From Pseudonocardia ammonioxydans (GTDB lineage: Bacteria; Actinomycetota; Actinomycetes; Mycobacteriales; Pseudonocardiaceae), in the NCBI RefSeq assembly GCF_900115005.1, contig NZ_FOUY01000033.1, positions 1-64,000 of the forward strand: a DNA stretch of 64,000 nt, in the 5' to 3' direction. The notes beneath the pieces are model-generated. The model was given only the letters and a program-made list of their open reading frames with translations. It was not told where the DNA came from and did not search any database. The position numbers and the translations under genes were made by a program. Below are positions 7,069 to 17,470 of this stretch, piece by piece (within the stretch, counting starts at the first letter, position 1; every line of letters begins with the position of its first letter).

Positions 7069-9135
7069 TCAGACGTCCAGGAAGCGCACGTCCTTGGCAT
7101 TGCGGGTGATGAAGGACCGGCGGGACTCGACGTCCTCACCCATCAGCACCGAGAAGAGCTCGTCGGCCGTGGCGGCGTCGTCCAGGCTGACCTGCCACAG
7201 CAGCCGGTTCGACGGATCCATCGTGGTCTCCCACAGCTCCTTGGCGTCCATCTCGCCCAGGCCCTTGTAGCGCTGCACCCCCTGCTCCTTGGGCAGCTTC
7301 TTGCCCGCCGCGCGGCCGGCCTCGATCAGGCCGTCGCGCTCGCGGTCGGAGTAGGCGTACTCCGGCTCGGCCCCGCGGCCACCCCACTTGATCTTGTAGA
7401 GCGGCGGCTGGGCCAGGAACACGTGCCCGTTCTCGATCAGCGGGCGCATGAACCGGAACAGCAGCGTCAGCAGCAGCGTGCGGATGTGCTGGCCGTCGAC
7501 GTCGGCGTCGGCCATCAGCACCAGCTTGTGGTAGCGCAGCTTCGAGAGGTCGAAGTCGTCGTGGATGCCGGTGCCCATCGCCGTGATGATCGACTGGACC
7601 TCGGTGTTCTTGAGGACGCGGTCGATCCGGGCCTTCTCGACGTTGATGATCTTGCCGCGGATCGGCAGGATCGCCTGGTGCATCGAGTCGCGGCCGGCCT
7701 TCGCCGAGCCGCCGGCCGAGTCGCCCTCCACGATGTAGAGCTCGCAGCTCTCCGGGTCCCGGGAGCGGCAGTCCGAGAGCTTGCCGGGCAGGCCGCCGAT
7801 GTCGCCGGCGCTCTTGCGCCGCACCAGCTCGCGGGCTCGGCGCGCGGCCAGCCGGGCCTGGGCCGACGAGACCGCCTTGTTGACGATCGTCTTGGCCTCG
7901 TTGGGGTTGCGCTCGAACCAGTCGGCGAGCCACTCGTTGGACACCCGCTGGACGAAGGACTTGACCTCGGTGTTGCCCAGCTTCGTCTTGGTCTGGCCCT
8001 CGAACTGCGGTTCGGAGATCTTGACCGACACGATCGCGGCGAGGCCCTCACGGATGTCGTCGCCGGACAGCGCCGGGTCCTTCTCCTTGATCAGCTTCTT
8101 GTCGCGGGCGTACCGGTTGACGGTCGCGGTCAGCGCGTGCCGGAAGCCCTCCTCGTGGGTGCCGCCCTCGTGCGTGTTGATCGTGTTGGCGAAGGTGTAG
8201 ACCGACTCGGAGTAGCCGGAGTTCCACTGCATCGCGACCTCGACCTGGTGGCCGGGGCCCTCCCCGGTGTAGCCGACGATCTTGCGGTGGATCGGGTCCT
8301 TGGACTTGTTCAGGTGCGCGACGAAGTCCTCCAGCCCGTTCGGGTAGTGGAAGACGTACTCCTTGGGCTTCGCGACGTAGCCCTCGGCGTCCGGCTCCTC
8401 GTCGGTGTCCGCGGTCGGCGCGGCCTCGACCACGGTGCCGTCGGACTCGACCCCGTCCGAGGAGGGGACGCCGGTCGCGGGGGTCTCCGGCTTGCGCTCG
8501 TCGCGCAGGATCATGGTCAGGCCCTTGTTCAGGAACGTCTGTTCCTGGAGCCGGCGCCGGATCGTCTCCAGCGTGTAGCTGGTCGACTCGAAGATCGCCG
8601 GGTCGGCCCAGTAGGTGATCGTGGTGCCGGTGTCGGACTTCTTCGTGGTGCCCGCCTGGATCAGCTCGCCGGGCTTGGCGTACTCGTAGCGCTGCTTCCA
8701 GATCACGCCGTCGACCCGGACCTCGACCTCGAGCGCCGTCGACAGCGCGTTGACCACGGAGACGCCGACACCGTGCAGGCCGCCGGAGACCGCGTAGGAC
8801 TTGTCGTCGAACTTGCCGCCGGCGTGCAGGCTGGTGAGGACGACCTCGAGGGTCGGCTTCTTCTCCACCGGGTGCATCTCGACCGGGATGCCGCGGCCGT
8901 CGTCCTCCACCCGGACGCCGCCGTCGGCCTGCAGGGTCACCACGACCTTGGTGGCGTGGCCGGCCATCGCCTCGTCGACGGAGTTGTCCACCACCTCCCA
9001 GATCAGGTGGTGCAGACCCCGCTCACCGGTGGAGCCGATGTACATGCCGGGGCGCTTGCGGACCGCTTCCAGGCCCTTGAGGACCGTGATGGACGACGCG
9101 CCGTAGGCGTTCTTCGCTGCCTTGTCCTGAGCCAC
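7069..9135 (-). CDS. gyrB: DNA gyrase subunit B
   Basis: A 688-residue ATPase subunit of gyrase. The GHKL ATPase motifs are VVDNSVDEAMAG, DDGRGIPVE and GGLHGVGVSVVNALS. The TOPRIM metal-binding motifs are EGDSAGGSAKAGRD and DADVDGQHIRTLLL, and the C-terminal tail includes QRYKGLGEMDAKELWETTMD. The frame opens at a GTG at 9171 without a ribosome-binding site. The GTG at 9135 matches the mycobacterial N-terminus and has GAGGAGA upstream, though 11 bases away. A roughly 45-residue acidic insert (starting near ETPATGVPSSDG) separates the first transducer strands. It heads the gyrB-gyrA-DUF3566 operon. Confidence 0.97.
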   Translation of the reverse strand: MAQDKAAKNAYGASSITVLKGLEAVRKRPGMYIGSTGERGLHHLIWEVVDNSVDEAMAGHATKVVVTLQADGGVRVEDDGRGIPVEMHPVEKKPTLEVVLTSLHAGGKFDDKSYAVSGGLHGVGVSVVNALSTALEVEVRVDGVIWKQRYEYAKPGELIQAGTTKKSDTGTTITYWADPAIFESTSYTLETIRRRLQEQTFLNKGLTMILRDERKPETPATGVPSSDGVESDGTVVEAAPTADTDEEPDAEGYVAKPKEYVFHYPNGLEDFVAHLNKSKDPIHRKIVGYTGEGPGHQVEVAMQWNSGYSESVYTFANTINTHEGGTHEEGFRHALTATVNRYARDKKLIKEKDPALSGDDIREGLAAIVSVKISEPQFEGQTKTKLGNTEVKSFVQRVSNEWLADWFERNPNEAKTIVNKAVSSAQARLAARRARELVRRKSAGDIGGLPGKLSDCRSRDPESCELYIVEGDSAGGSAKAGRDSMHQAILPIRGKIINVEKARIDRVLKNTEVQSIITAMGTGIHDDFDLSKLRYHKLVLMADADVDGQHIRTLLLTLLFRFMRPLIENGHVFLAQPPLYKIKWGGRGAEPEYAYSDRERDGLIEAGRAAGKKLPKEQGVQRYKGLGEMDAKELWETTMDPSNRLLWQVSLDDAATADELFSVLMGEDVESRRSFITRNAKDVRFLDV

Positions 9136-9269
9136 GAGTAGCTGGTTCTCCTCGCCACGTGAACCGGCCACGGGCGGCCCGCGTCTCGGGCCACGGACGA
9201 CCGTGGGGCCGGTTCCATCGACCGGGCGCTCTGGTCATGTCAGGGGAGCCACCCGGGAACACCCTGTCG

Positions 9270-9275
9270 ATTCTA
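9270..9275 (-). promoter_or_regulatory. Candidate -10 box upstream of gyrB
   Basis: TAGAAT reads leftward at 9275-9270, about 130 bases before the gyrB start, and fits the actinobacterial TANNNT -10 consensus. The -35 region is weak. Nothing else was recognised in the 360-base interval 9136-9495 between dciA and gyrB. Confidence 0.4.
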
Positions 9276-9495
9276 CCCGTAGAGGTCGGCAGAAACCCGG
9301 CCAGGACCCGCCCAGAATCGTCACAGACGGGCGAACGGCGCCTGCGGCGGGATCGGACGTGGCGGAGCGGGGCCGAACGGTGCGGCGGCGCAGTCATCTC
9401 GCGCTCACCGGCGGCGAGAGCCTCCCGGGCCGTCGCGCGTAGCTCCCCACCCGATCCGGGCCCCCGGCGCCCGCTGCGGCGTCGTGGCGCGTCCG

Positions 9496-10206
9496 TCAGC
9501 CGTAGGTGTCGCGGGGCCCGCGGCCGCGGACGTGCCGCGGACCGTGCCGCCAGCTCGGTCCGCTCGGGCCGACCACCCGGATCCGGCGCACCACGTCCGG
9601 GCCGACGGCGGCGGACAGCCGGGTCAGCAGCTGACGCTGCAGGGTGCGCAGCTGGGTCGCCCAGGCCGTGGACTCGGCCTGCAGCGTCAGCTCGCCGTCG
9701 CGCAGCGAGACCGGGGTGCAGTGGTCGGCGACGTCGGAGCCGACCAGCTGCGGCCAGCGGCCGAGCACGGTGGCGTCGGTCAGCCGCGACGACCAGCCCC
9801 GGTCCATCGAGACCCGGGAGACCACCCGGCCGAACGGCTGGGGGTCGCGGTCGTCCGGTCCGGAGCCCGACCAGCGGCGGCGCTTGCCCTTGCCGGAGAC
9901 CACGCGCAGCTTCGGCCGGGCCTGCTCGGCCCGCTCCTCCGCCTTGCGCGCGGACGCCTCGCGGGCCGCCTTCAGCGCGTCCCGGGCGAGGTCGGCGCCG
10001 CGCAGCCCGGCGCGCTCGCCGGCGAGCAGATCGCCCTGCTCCCCCGGGACGCCGCCACCCGTGACCGGGCCGTGACCGCCGTCCGGACCGGCTCCGTCCC
10101 CAGGCCGGCCGTCGCCCTGACCGGCCCCGTGAGCCCGTGTCCGGCGGTTCCCGGTTCCACGACGCCGTCCGTTCCCGGATCCACCGGGGTTATCCACAGT
10201 ATCCAC
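9496..10206 (-). CDS. dciA: DUF721 protein, DciA-type helicase loader
   Basis: A 236-residue homologue of the DUF721 protein that follows recF in mycobacteria (Rv0004 type). Conserved features include WSGSGPDDRDPQPFG, a KH-like core with LTLQAESTAWATQLR, and the C-terminal GPRHVRGRGPRDTYG. DciA proteins recruit the replicative helicase DnaB. The first 60 or so residues are low-complexity, and the start is uncertain: the GTG at 10206 has no clear ribosome-binding site and lies inside a cluster of DnaA-box-like sequences. A later start is possible. It lies 90 bases downstream of recF in the dnaN-gnd-recF-dciA run. Confidence 0.88.
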   Translation of the reverse strand: MDTVDNPGGSGNGRRRGTGNRRTRAHGAGQGDGRPGDGAGPDGGHGPVTGGGVPGEQGDLLAGERAGLRGADLARDALKAAREASARKAEERAEQARPKLRVVSGKGKRRRWSGSGPDDRDPQPFGRVVSRVSMDRGWSSRLTDATVLGRWPQLVGSDVADHCTPVSLRDGELTLQAESTAWATQLRTLQRQLLTRLSAAVGPDVVRRIRVVGPSGPSWRHGPRHVRGRGPRDTYG

Positions 10207-10219
10207 AGGCTTGTCCCCA
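10190..10219. promoter_or_regulatory. Cluster of three DnaA-box-like 9-mers
   Basis: TTATCCACA (10190-10198) is a perfect consensus DnaA box. GTATCCACA (10199-10207) follows with no gap and TTGTCCCCA (10211-10219) lies three bases further. They overlap the first codons of dciA and its leader, so DnaA could affect dciA expression or use this as a secondary assembly site. Confidence 0.55.
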
Positions 10220-10296
10220 GAGTGCTGTGATGTGGTCGAGACCCGCTCCCACCAGCGCTGTCGTGCCGATTCTCCCGTCCGGCCCGGCCGTCGCGC

Positions 10297-11505
10297 TCAT
10301 CGGGCGGGCCCCACCGGGGCGGTGCCCTCGCGCACGACCGACCGGTCCCCGACCGCGAACCGCACCCCGTCCAGCTCGGGTGGGACGTCCTCGCCGACGG
10401 CGGCGGTCACCAGCACCTGCTCGGCACCGGAGACCAGCTCGGCCAGCGCCCGCCGCCGGGCCGAGTCCAGCTCGGCGAACACGTCGTCGAGAACGAGGAC
10501 CGGCTCGACGTCGTCGGCGTGCAGCAACCGGTAGGACGCCAGCCGCAGCGCCAGCGCGAACGCCCACGACTCGCCGTGGCTCGCGTAGCCCTTGGCCGGG
10601 CCGTCCCCGAGCGCGAGCTCCAGCTCGTCGCGGTGCGGGCCGACCAGGCAGACCCCGCGTTCGATCTCCTGGGCCCGGACCTCGGCGAGCCGGTGCAGCA
10701 GCAGCGCCTCCAGTTCCTCGGCCGACGACGGCAGCTCCGCCACCCCCGCGGCCCCCACGCTCGAGCGGTAGTCCAGCCCGATCGGGTCCGAGGTGGGGGC
10801 GATCCGGGCGAACGCGTCCTGCGCGTAGGGCGCGAGCGCGACGACGAGCTCGCGCCGCCCGGCGAGCAGGGCGGCACCCGTGCGGGCGAGATGCCCGTCC
10901 CAGACCTCGAGCGTCGTGAGGTCGTCGGGCAGGTCGTCCTGCGGTGGCGGGGCGGAACGCTCCGGCCGGGACCGGCCGCGCGCACCGCGCAACGCCGGCT
11001 TCGCCGTCTTCAGCAGCGCCGACCGCTGACGGAGCACCTTGTCGTAGTCCGACCGCACCCCGGCGTAGCGCGGGAAGCGGGCCACCAGCAGGTCGTCGAG
11101 GAACCGGCGCCGCTCACCGGGGTCGCCGCGCACCAGCGCCAGGTCCTCGGGCGCGAACAGCACGCTGCGCAGGATCCCCAGCACGTCGCGCGGGCGCGAC
11201 ACGGGTGACCGGTTCACCCGGGCCCGGTTCTGCTTCCCGGCGTTGATCTCCAACTCGACGCCGAGCTTGCGGCCGTGATGGTGCACCTCGCCTCGCAGCA
11301 CCGCCTGCTCCGCACCGCGCCGGATCAGCGGCACGTCGGAGGAGACCCGGTGCGAGCCGAGGCTGGCCAGGTAGCCGATCCCCTCGACCAGGTTCGTCTT
11401 GCCGACACCGTTCGACCCGACCAGCACCGTGACTCCGGGGTCGAGTTCCAGCTCGGCCTCCGGCCAGGAGCGGAAGTCGGTGACCGAGAACCGCCTGAGG
11501 AACAC
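10297..11505 (-). CDS. recF: DNA replication and repair protein RecF
   Basis: A 402-residue SMC-like ABC ATPase that loads RecA at gapped DNA in the RecFOR pathway. Walker A is GSNGVGKTN (30-38) and the Walker B/signature end is VLVLDDVFAELDS. The start GTG at 11505 gives MFLRRFSVTDFRSW, the typical RecF N-terminus, with GGGAGG 11 bases upstream. A proline- and arginine-rich insert near residue 170 (GARGRSRPERSAPPPQDD) is longer than in many homologues. It lies between gnd and dciA, the usual actinobacterial order. Confidence 0.96.
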   Translation of the reverse strand: MFLRRFSVTDFRSWPEAELELDPGVTVLVGSNGVGKTNLVEGIGYLASLGSHRVSSDVPLIRRGAEQAVLRGEVHHHGRKLGVELEINAGKQNRARVNRSPVSRPRDVLGILRSVLFAPEDLALVRGDPGERRRFLDDLLVARFPRYAGVRSDYDKVLRQRSALLKTAKPALRGARGRSRPERSAPPPQDDLPDDLTTLEVWDGHLARTGAALLAGRRELVVALAPYAQDAFARIAPTSDPIGLDYRSSVGAAGVAELPSSAEELEALLLHRLAEVRAQEIERGVCLVGPHRDELELALGDGPAKGYASHGESWAFALALRLASYRLLHADDVEPVLVLDDVFAELDSARRRALAELVSGAEQVLVTAAVGEDVPPELDGVRFAVGDRSVVREGTAPVGPAR

Positions 11506-11589
11506 CGCCTGGTCAGCCTCCCTGCCGTGTCGCCGGGACCGCCCGCACCCGAGCCGCCCGCTCCGGAGTCGCCCTCGTCGGAGTCACGG

Positions 11590-12531
<942 letters not shown>

Positions 12532-12666
12532 TGGCGAAGCCCCCTTGTGTCACGTGCCGCCGGGCCGGCAGGTCACGCCGGCCCGGCGGGTCGTCGTCGA
12601 TCACGCCGGGGACGAGTCTTCCCCTCCGGCACCGGACTCGCCCGGCGAGGTCTCCGGTGGTGCTCG

Positions 12667-13821
12667 TCAGCCGGGCAGCCGCACCGGCATCAGCAGGTGC
12701 AGGTATCCGGCCTGCTCCGGGGACGGTGCCTCCGCGGCGTCGTCGGTGGCCGGTTTGGGGACCGGCCGGACCAGCGCGGGCCGGTTCGGGGTGGTGAACG
12801 TGAGCTGGGCGCGGTCGGTGTGCAACGCGCCGAGCGCGTCGAGCAGGTAGCCCGGGTTGAACGCGATCGTCAGCGGGTTGCCGTCGAGCGCGCAGGGCAG
12901 CTCCTCCTCGGCGGACCCGACGTCGTCGCCACCGGCCGCCAGCCGCAGGCCGTCCTCGCCGAACTCCATCCGGATCTGGGCGACCCGGTCGGCCACGAGC
13001 GACACACGCTTGATCGCCTCGACGAGCATCGCGACGTCCAGCTCGGCGGCGGTGGTGTGCTCGGAGGGGATCAGCTGGCGGAAGCGCGGGAACTCCGCGT
13101 CGAGCAGCCGGCTGGTCGAGCGGCGGCCGCCGCCGGTCAGGCCGAGCATGCCGTCGCCGGCGGAGAGGGCGATCTCCACGGTGCCGGAACCGGACAGCGT
13201 CTTGGCGACCTCGGCGAGCGTCTTCGCCGGGATGAGCACCGCGGTCGAGATCGACGTGTCCTCCGGGACCCAGTCGAGCTCCCGGACCGCGAGCCGGAAC
13301 CGGTCGGTCGCGGCAAGGGTCAGCTGGGAGCCCTCGATCTCCAGCCGGATACCGGTCAGCATCGGCAGCGTGTCGTCCCGGCCCGAGGCGACGGCCACCT
13401 GGGCGACCGCGGCGGCGAGCGCGTCGGCGGCTACCGCACCGGCCTTCTGCGGCATCTCGGGCAGCTGCGGGTAGTCCTCGACCGGCATGGTCGGGAGGCT
13501 GAACCGGCTGTTACCGCAGTTGATCGTGGCGCGGGCGCCGTCGACCACCAGGTCGACCGGCTTCGACGGCAGTGCGCGGGTGATGTCGGCGAGCAGCCGC
13601 CCGGACACCAGCATGCGCCCCGGTTCACCGACGGTCGCGTCGAGCTCGACGCGGGCCGAGGTCTCGTAGTCGAAGCCGGAGACGGTGAGCTTCTCGCCGG
13701 CCTCCCCGTCGGACTGGATCAGCACCCCGCCGAGCACGGGCACGGGCGGGCGCGCCGGAAGGCTGCGCGCCACCCAGGCGGCCGCGTCCGCGAGGACGTC
13801 GCGTTCGACCCGGAACTTCAT
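12667..13821 (-). CDS. dnaN: DNA polymerase III sliding clamp, beta subunit
   Basis: A 384-residue sliding clamp that encircles DNA and tethers DNA polymerase III. It starts MKFRVERDVLADAAAWVA and shows three repeated clamp folds. It ends with the family tail EQAGYLHLLMPVRLPG, which lines the protein-binding pocket. The ATG at 13821 has GGAAGG six bases upstream; the frame is open far beyond it into oriC without support. It is the first gene left of oriC and heads the leftward replication and repair gene set. Confidence 0.97.
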   Translation of the reverse strand: MKFRVERDVLADAAAWVARSLPARPPVPVLGGVLIQSDGEAGEKLTVSGFDYETSARVELDATVGEPGRMLVSGRLLADITRALPSKPVDLVVDGARATINCGNSRFSLPTMPVEDYPQLPEMPQKAGAVAADALAAAVAQVAVASGRDDTLPMLTGIRLEIEGSQLTLAATDRFRLAVRELDWVPEDTSISTAVLIPAKTLAEVAKTLSGSGTVEIALSAGDGMLGLTGGGRRSTSRLLDAEFPRFRQLIPSEHTTAAELDVAMLVEAIKRVSLVADRVAQIRMEFGEDGLRLAAGGDDVGSAEEELPCALDGNPLTIAFNPGYLLDALGALHTDRAQLTFTTPNRPALVRPVPKPATDDAAEAPSPEQAGYLHLLMPVRLPG

Positions 13822-14894
13822 CAAGGACCTTCCCCGGTAGCGCCGCGGCCCGGCCGGGTGCGGCCGGGCCGTGACGGGACGGCGGTGCTGCGGCGGGCCC
13901 CTGGCTCCTCCCCGACGGCGGCCGTGCCGCGCTGCCCGGTGTGGGCGGCGGCGGGTCGCTGCTGCGGGATCGGAACCCGGGATCGCCGGGAGGCTCACGG
14001 TAGAGCCTCGCCCCGACAGTTTCCACGCCCACCCCGGCCGGCCGTCGCCGCCCGGCGGCGACACCGCGTGCTCGATCGTGCACCCCGTCCGTGTCCCCTC
14101 CACACACTCTCTTCTCAAGAAGAACTGAAAGAGAAGGAAGACCAGTCGTAGTCATAGGTGCTGTGCATGGTGTGGATGGACGACGTCGTGGCTGGTCAGC
14201 AGGCCGCGTCGACTGGGGACGTGTCCGTGGGGGCACCCGTTGACAGGTCGCGGCGACGGTGGACGGACGCGGCCGCCCCCCGTCCGTCCCCGATTCATCC
14301 CGGGTTCACCACAGAGTTGTCCACGGATCCGGGCCCATCCGTCCACGGGCTCGGCGCGGTCCATCCACAGAGTTGTCCCCAGGTGTGGGTGGAAACGTGG
14401 TGGATCGTGGACCCAGGGTGATGGGTGTCGCACCGTGAGCCGGGCCCGCTCGTCCCGCGATGAACCCACATACACCTCATCCGTCACCCCGATATCGACG
14501 GACGGTGACGGACGGCCGGCCGGGAAGGACCACTCGCACGGGTGGCGGTTCGCCGAACGCCCTCTACCGGACGACGAACGGGGAGCGTGGAAGCGACACG
14601 CAGGCGACGCCACGCCGGACCCGATCGGGATCGCGTCGAACGCCGTGGCTGCCGGGTCGGACCGGCGCACGGCGTCCCGGGCCGGGGTACCGATCACCTC
14701 GGGAGCGTCCGGAACGTGGCGCAGCGTGGATCTGAGCGCCGTTGTCCGTGTGGGTGCGGCGGAATCGGTACCGGTGCGAGCCGTGACCGGGCCGACGCGG
14801 GCCGCAGGCAGCGGACGAGGCTGTGGAGAACCCCGCGACGGGCGTGGACAACTCGGGTCGTGGTGCCGGGCCGCGGTGGGCCGGCGCGGAGAGG
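13822..14894. other. oriC: oriC region between dnaN and dnaA
   Basis: About 1.07 kb with no credible gene. DnaA-box-like 9-mers are present on both strands: CCATCCACA (reverse, 14171-14179), TTGTCCACG (14317-14325), CCGTCCACG (14339-14347), CCATCCACA (14361-14369), TTGTCCCCA (14373-14381), TTCTCCACA (reverse, 14822-14830) and TTGTCCACG (reverse, 14843-14851). A purine-rich, less GC-rich patch at about 14100-14160 is a candidate unwinding element. The dnaN-dnaA interval is the standard actinobacterial origin location. The boxes deviate from TTATCCACA, as is usual in high-GC genomes. Confidence 0.88.
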
Positions 14895-16724
14895 TCAGTG
14901 CCGGGCGCGCAGCTTGATCCGCGCGGTCAGCTCCTGCACCTGCTCGAAGGTCTTGCGCCGGAGCGAGATCTCGTTGCGGATCTTCTTGTCGGCGTGCATG
15001 ACGGTGGTGTGGTCGCGGCCGCCGAACGTCTGGCCGATGCGGGGCAGCGACAGGTCGGTCAGCTCACGGCACAGGTACATCGCGATCTGGCGGGCCTGGG
15101 CGAGTGCCTTCGTCTTGCCGGGCCCCGACAGGTCGTCGAGCGTGACCCCGAAGAACTCGGCGGTGACCGCCATGATCGTCGGCGCGGTGATCTCGGAGGC
15201 CGCCGAGTCGGGGATCAGGTCCCGCAGCACGATCTCGGCGAGCTGGGTGTCGACCGCCTGCCGGTTCAACGACGCGAACGCCGTCACCCGGATCAGCGCG
15301 CCCTCCAGCTCGCGGATGTTGCGCTCGATCCGCTCGGCGATGAACTCCAGTACCTCGCCGGGGACGGCGAGCCGGTCCTGCGCGGCCTTCTTCCGCAGGA
15401 TCGCGATCCGGGTCTCCAGCTCGGGTGGCTGGATGTCGGTGATCAGGCCCCACTCGAACCGGGTCCGCATCCGGTCCTCGAGGGTCTCGAGGCGCTTCGG
15501 CGGCCGGTCGGAGGAGACCACGATCTGCTTGTTCGCGTTGTGGAGGGTGTTGAAGGTGTGGAAGAACTCCTCCTGGGTCCCCTCCTTCCCCTCCAGGAAC
15601 TGGATGTCGTCGACCAGCAGCACGTCGACGTCGCGGTAGCGGCGCTGGAAGGCGACCTTCCGGTCGTCGCGCAGCGAGTTGATGAAGTCGTTCGTGAACT
15701 CCTCGGTACTGACGTACCGGACCCGCATCCCGGGGAACAGCCGCTGGGCGTAGTGCCCGACCGCGTGCAGCAGGTGGGTCTTGCCCAGCCCGGACTCGCC
15801 CCAGATGAACAGGGGGTTGTACGCCCGCGCGGGTGCTTCGGAGACCGCGACCGCGGCGGCGTGGCTGAACCGGTTCGACGCCCCGATGACGAAGGTGTCG
15901 AAGGTGTAGCGCTCGTTGAGCCGGGTCTGCGACCGCGGTGCGACCGGGTCACCGGCCTGCGGCGCGGTGTAGGCGGGCCACGCGGTGCCGCCGCCGTCGC
16001 GGGACGGCGAGTCCGGCGCCGTGGGGGCCGCCGGGGCCCAGCCTCCGGTGGACGACGGCCCCGGGTCGGCCGCGTAGGAACGGCCCCGGTGGCCGCTCGC
16101 GTGCTCGTCGTCGGCCGCCCCCCGGTGCGGGGCAGTGGAGTCGCCGGCGGCGGACTCGTCGGAGGAGTCGTCGGCGGCGGAGTCATCGGTGGAGCCGGCC
16201 GTGGTGGAGCCGTCGGGACGGGTGAGGTCGGTCCGACGGGTGTGGTCGCTCCGGCCGGCGGTGCCGGTGTCGGTGCCGGTGTCGAGGTCCTCGGCGCCAT
16301 CGACCGCCACGGCACCCGTGCCGTCCGCGCCCGCTGCGGGCGGGCGAGCGGTACCGGTGTCCCGGGCGCTGTCCCCCGCGGTGGCCGCGCGGGGCAGGGC
16401 GAAGCCGGGCGGGTCGGGCACCTCGGTCCCGCCCGAGGCGGCCGAGGCGTCGACGACGACGGCGAGGTTGACCGAGACCCCGAGGTGGCGGCCCAGTGCG
16501 TCACTGATCGGGCGGCGCAGGATGCGCTCGATGGCGTCCTTGGCGAACTCGCTGGGCGCGGCCAGCAGCGCGGTCCCGTCGAGCAGCCCGAGCGGCCGGG
16601 TCAGGCGCAGGAACGCGCGCTGCTGTGGGGACAGGGACGGAGTGCCCGACTCCGCGGAGGAGCCCGAGAGGTCGGCGATGACCCGGTTCCAGACCGCGCC
16701 GAGATCGCCCGGCTGGTCGGTCAT
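14895..16724 (-). CDS. dnaA: Chromosomal replication initiator DnaA
   Basis: A 609-residue initiator that binds DnaA boxes, melts oriC and loads the helicase. Domain I spans roughly residues 1-95. It is followed by a long acidic, Gly/Thr-rich linker to about residue 265, longer than in enteric DnaA. The AAA+ core has Walker A GESGLGKTH near residue 310, Walker B VLLVDDIQFLEG and sensor segments. Domain IV carries the DNA-binding signature GGRDHTTVMHADKKI near the C-terminus. The ATG at 16724 has GGGAGGGGG upstream; the frame is open to 17147 but unsupported there. It is transcribed away from rpmH, toward oriC. Confidence 0.97.
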   Translation of the reverse strand: MTDQPGDLGAVWNRVIADLSGSSAESGTPSLSPQQRAFLRLTRPLGLLDGTALLAAPSEFAKDAIERILRRPISDALGRHLGVSVNLAVVVDASAASGGTEVPDPPGFALPRAATAGDSARDTGTARPPAAGADGTGAVAVDGAEDLDTGTDTGTAGRSDHTRRTDLTRPDGSTTAGSTDDSAADDSSDESAAGDSTAPHRGAADDEHASGHRGRSYAADPGPSSTGGWAPAAPTAPDSPSRDGGGTAWPAYTAPQAGDPVAPRSQTRLNERYTFDTFVIGASNRFSHAAAVAVSEAPARAYNPLFIWGESGLGKTHLLHAVGHYAQRLFPGMRVRYVSTEEFTNDFINSLRDDRKVAFQRRYRDVDVLLVDDIQFLEGKEGTQEEFFHTFNTLHNANKQIVVSSDRPPKRLETLEDRMRTRFEWGLITDIQPPELETRIAILRKKAAQDRLAVPGEVLEFIAERIERNIRELEGALIRVTAFASLNRQAVDTQLAEIVLRDLIPDSAASEITAPTIMAVTAEFFGVTLDDLSGPGKTKALAQARQIAMYLCRELTDLSLPRIGQTFGGRDHTTVMHADKKIRNEISLRRKTFEQVQELTARIKLRARH

Positions 16725-17304
16725 CCGCGGTTCCCCCTCCCGTTCGGCCGCTGTCCGCGGCTGCTCCTCCGGGAGCACACCAACCGTCTCCGTCCGGACG
16801 CGTCCGCTACTACCGGAAGTCGAAGTATCCCCAGAGTTGTCCACACTTGTGCGTAAAGGTACGCAGCACTGCCCGCCCGGCACGCATCGGGGCGGCCGGG
16901 TGGTCGGGTTCAGCGACGTCCCGAGTGCTGACTGCGGTCTCGAGCGTCGACTGTGTCGATAGTGGTCTGACGTGCTCTGTGGTCGTTCCCGGCACGGCGC
17001 GAACGGTCGTGACGTCCCGCCGGTCAGAGGCGGGATCGGCGACGCTAGCAGCAGCCTCCGCTGCGGGCTCCCGGTGGGCCGCGAGGACGGGGGCGGGGGT
17101 GGTTTGACCCCTCTGAAACGCGCTGCGTACCCTTGTCCACCGGACACTGGTCAGGAGGGGCGTGTCGCGCCCGTCCTGCGACGGTCTCCCGCCCGCACGG
17201 GGGGAGCCGGTGCGACGACCGGTGGCCCACGAACCCCGTGCCAGTGACCGTAGAGATCTCGGCGTCGCAGGGCGCCTGCGAACAGCCGACCAGGAGTGCC
17301 CACC
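16725..17304. other. dnaA-rpmH intergenic region with DnaA boxes
   Basis: A divergent 580-base interval. TTGTCCACA (16837-16845) is a strong DnaA box and GTATCCCCA (16825-16833) a weaker one, placed 100-120 bases before the dnaA start. This fits autoregulation of dnaA. The rpmH promoter lies at its right end. No coding frame here is credible. Confidence 0.6.
17104..17133 (+). promoter_or_regulatory. rpmH operon promoter
   Basis: TTGACC (17104-17109) and TACCCT (17128-17133) are separated by 18 bases and match the housekeeping sigma consensus of actinobacteria. Transcription would start near 17140, giving a leader of about 165 bases before rpmH. Confidence 0.6.
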
Positions 17305-17442
17305 GTGAGCAAGCGTACTTTTCAGCCGAACAACCGCCGCCGGGCCAAGGTGCACGGCTTCCGGCTGCGCATGCGCACCCGCGCCGGCCGCGCGATCCTC
17401 GCTGCGCGCCGCCGCAAGGGGCGCAGCAGCGTCTCGGCCTGA
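17305..17442 (+). CDS. rpmH: 50S ribosomal protein L34
   Basis: A 45-residue, highly basic protein, MSKRTFQPNNRRRAKVHGFR onward, with the L34 signature throughout. It binds 23S rRNA in the large subunit. The start is a GTG with AGGAG nine bases upstream. It opens the conserved rpmH-rnpA-yidD-yidC-khpB-rsmG-parA-parB run. Confidence 0.98.
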   Translation: MSKRTFQPNNRRRAKVHGFRLRMRTRAGRAILAARRRKGRSSVSA

Positions 17443-17470
17443 CCGACCGGCGCCCCCACCGGCCCGCGCC

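Noticed and set aside
2534..7270. A 1578-codon rightward open frame opposite gyrA
   Set aside because: Shadow of gyrA and its intein caused by high GC; it has no family motif and the opposite strand is certain. The long frames at 7003-9141, 11275-14151, 27472-29790 and 16810-19926 are the same effect.
9153..9168. parS-like CCACGTGAACC upstream of gyrB
   Set aside because: Only the CACGTG centre and a few flanking bases match; too weak.
14152..14917. Genes inside oriC on either strand
   Set aside because: The frames lack ribosome-binding sites and overlap DnaA boxes in the canonical origin interval.
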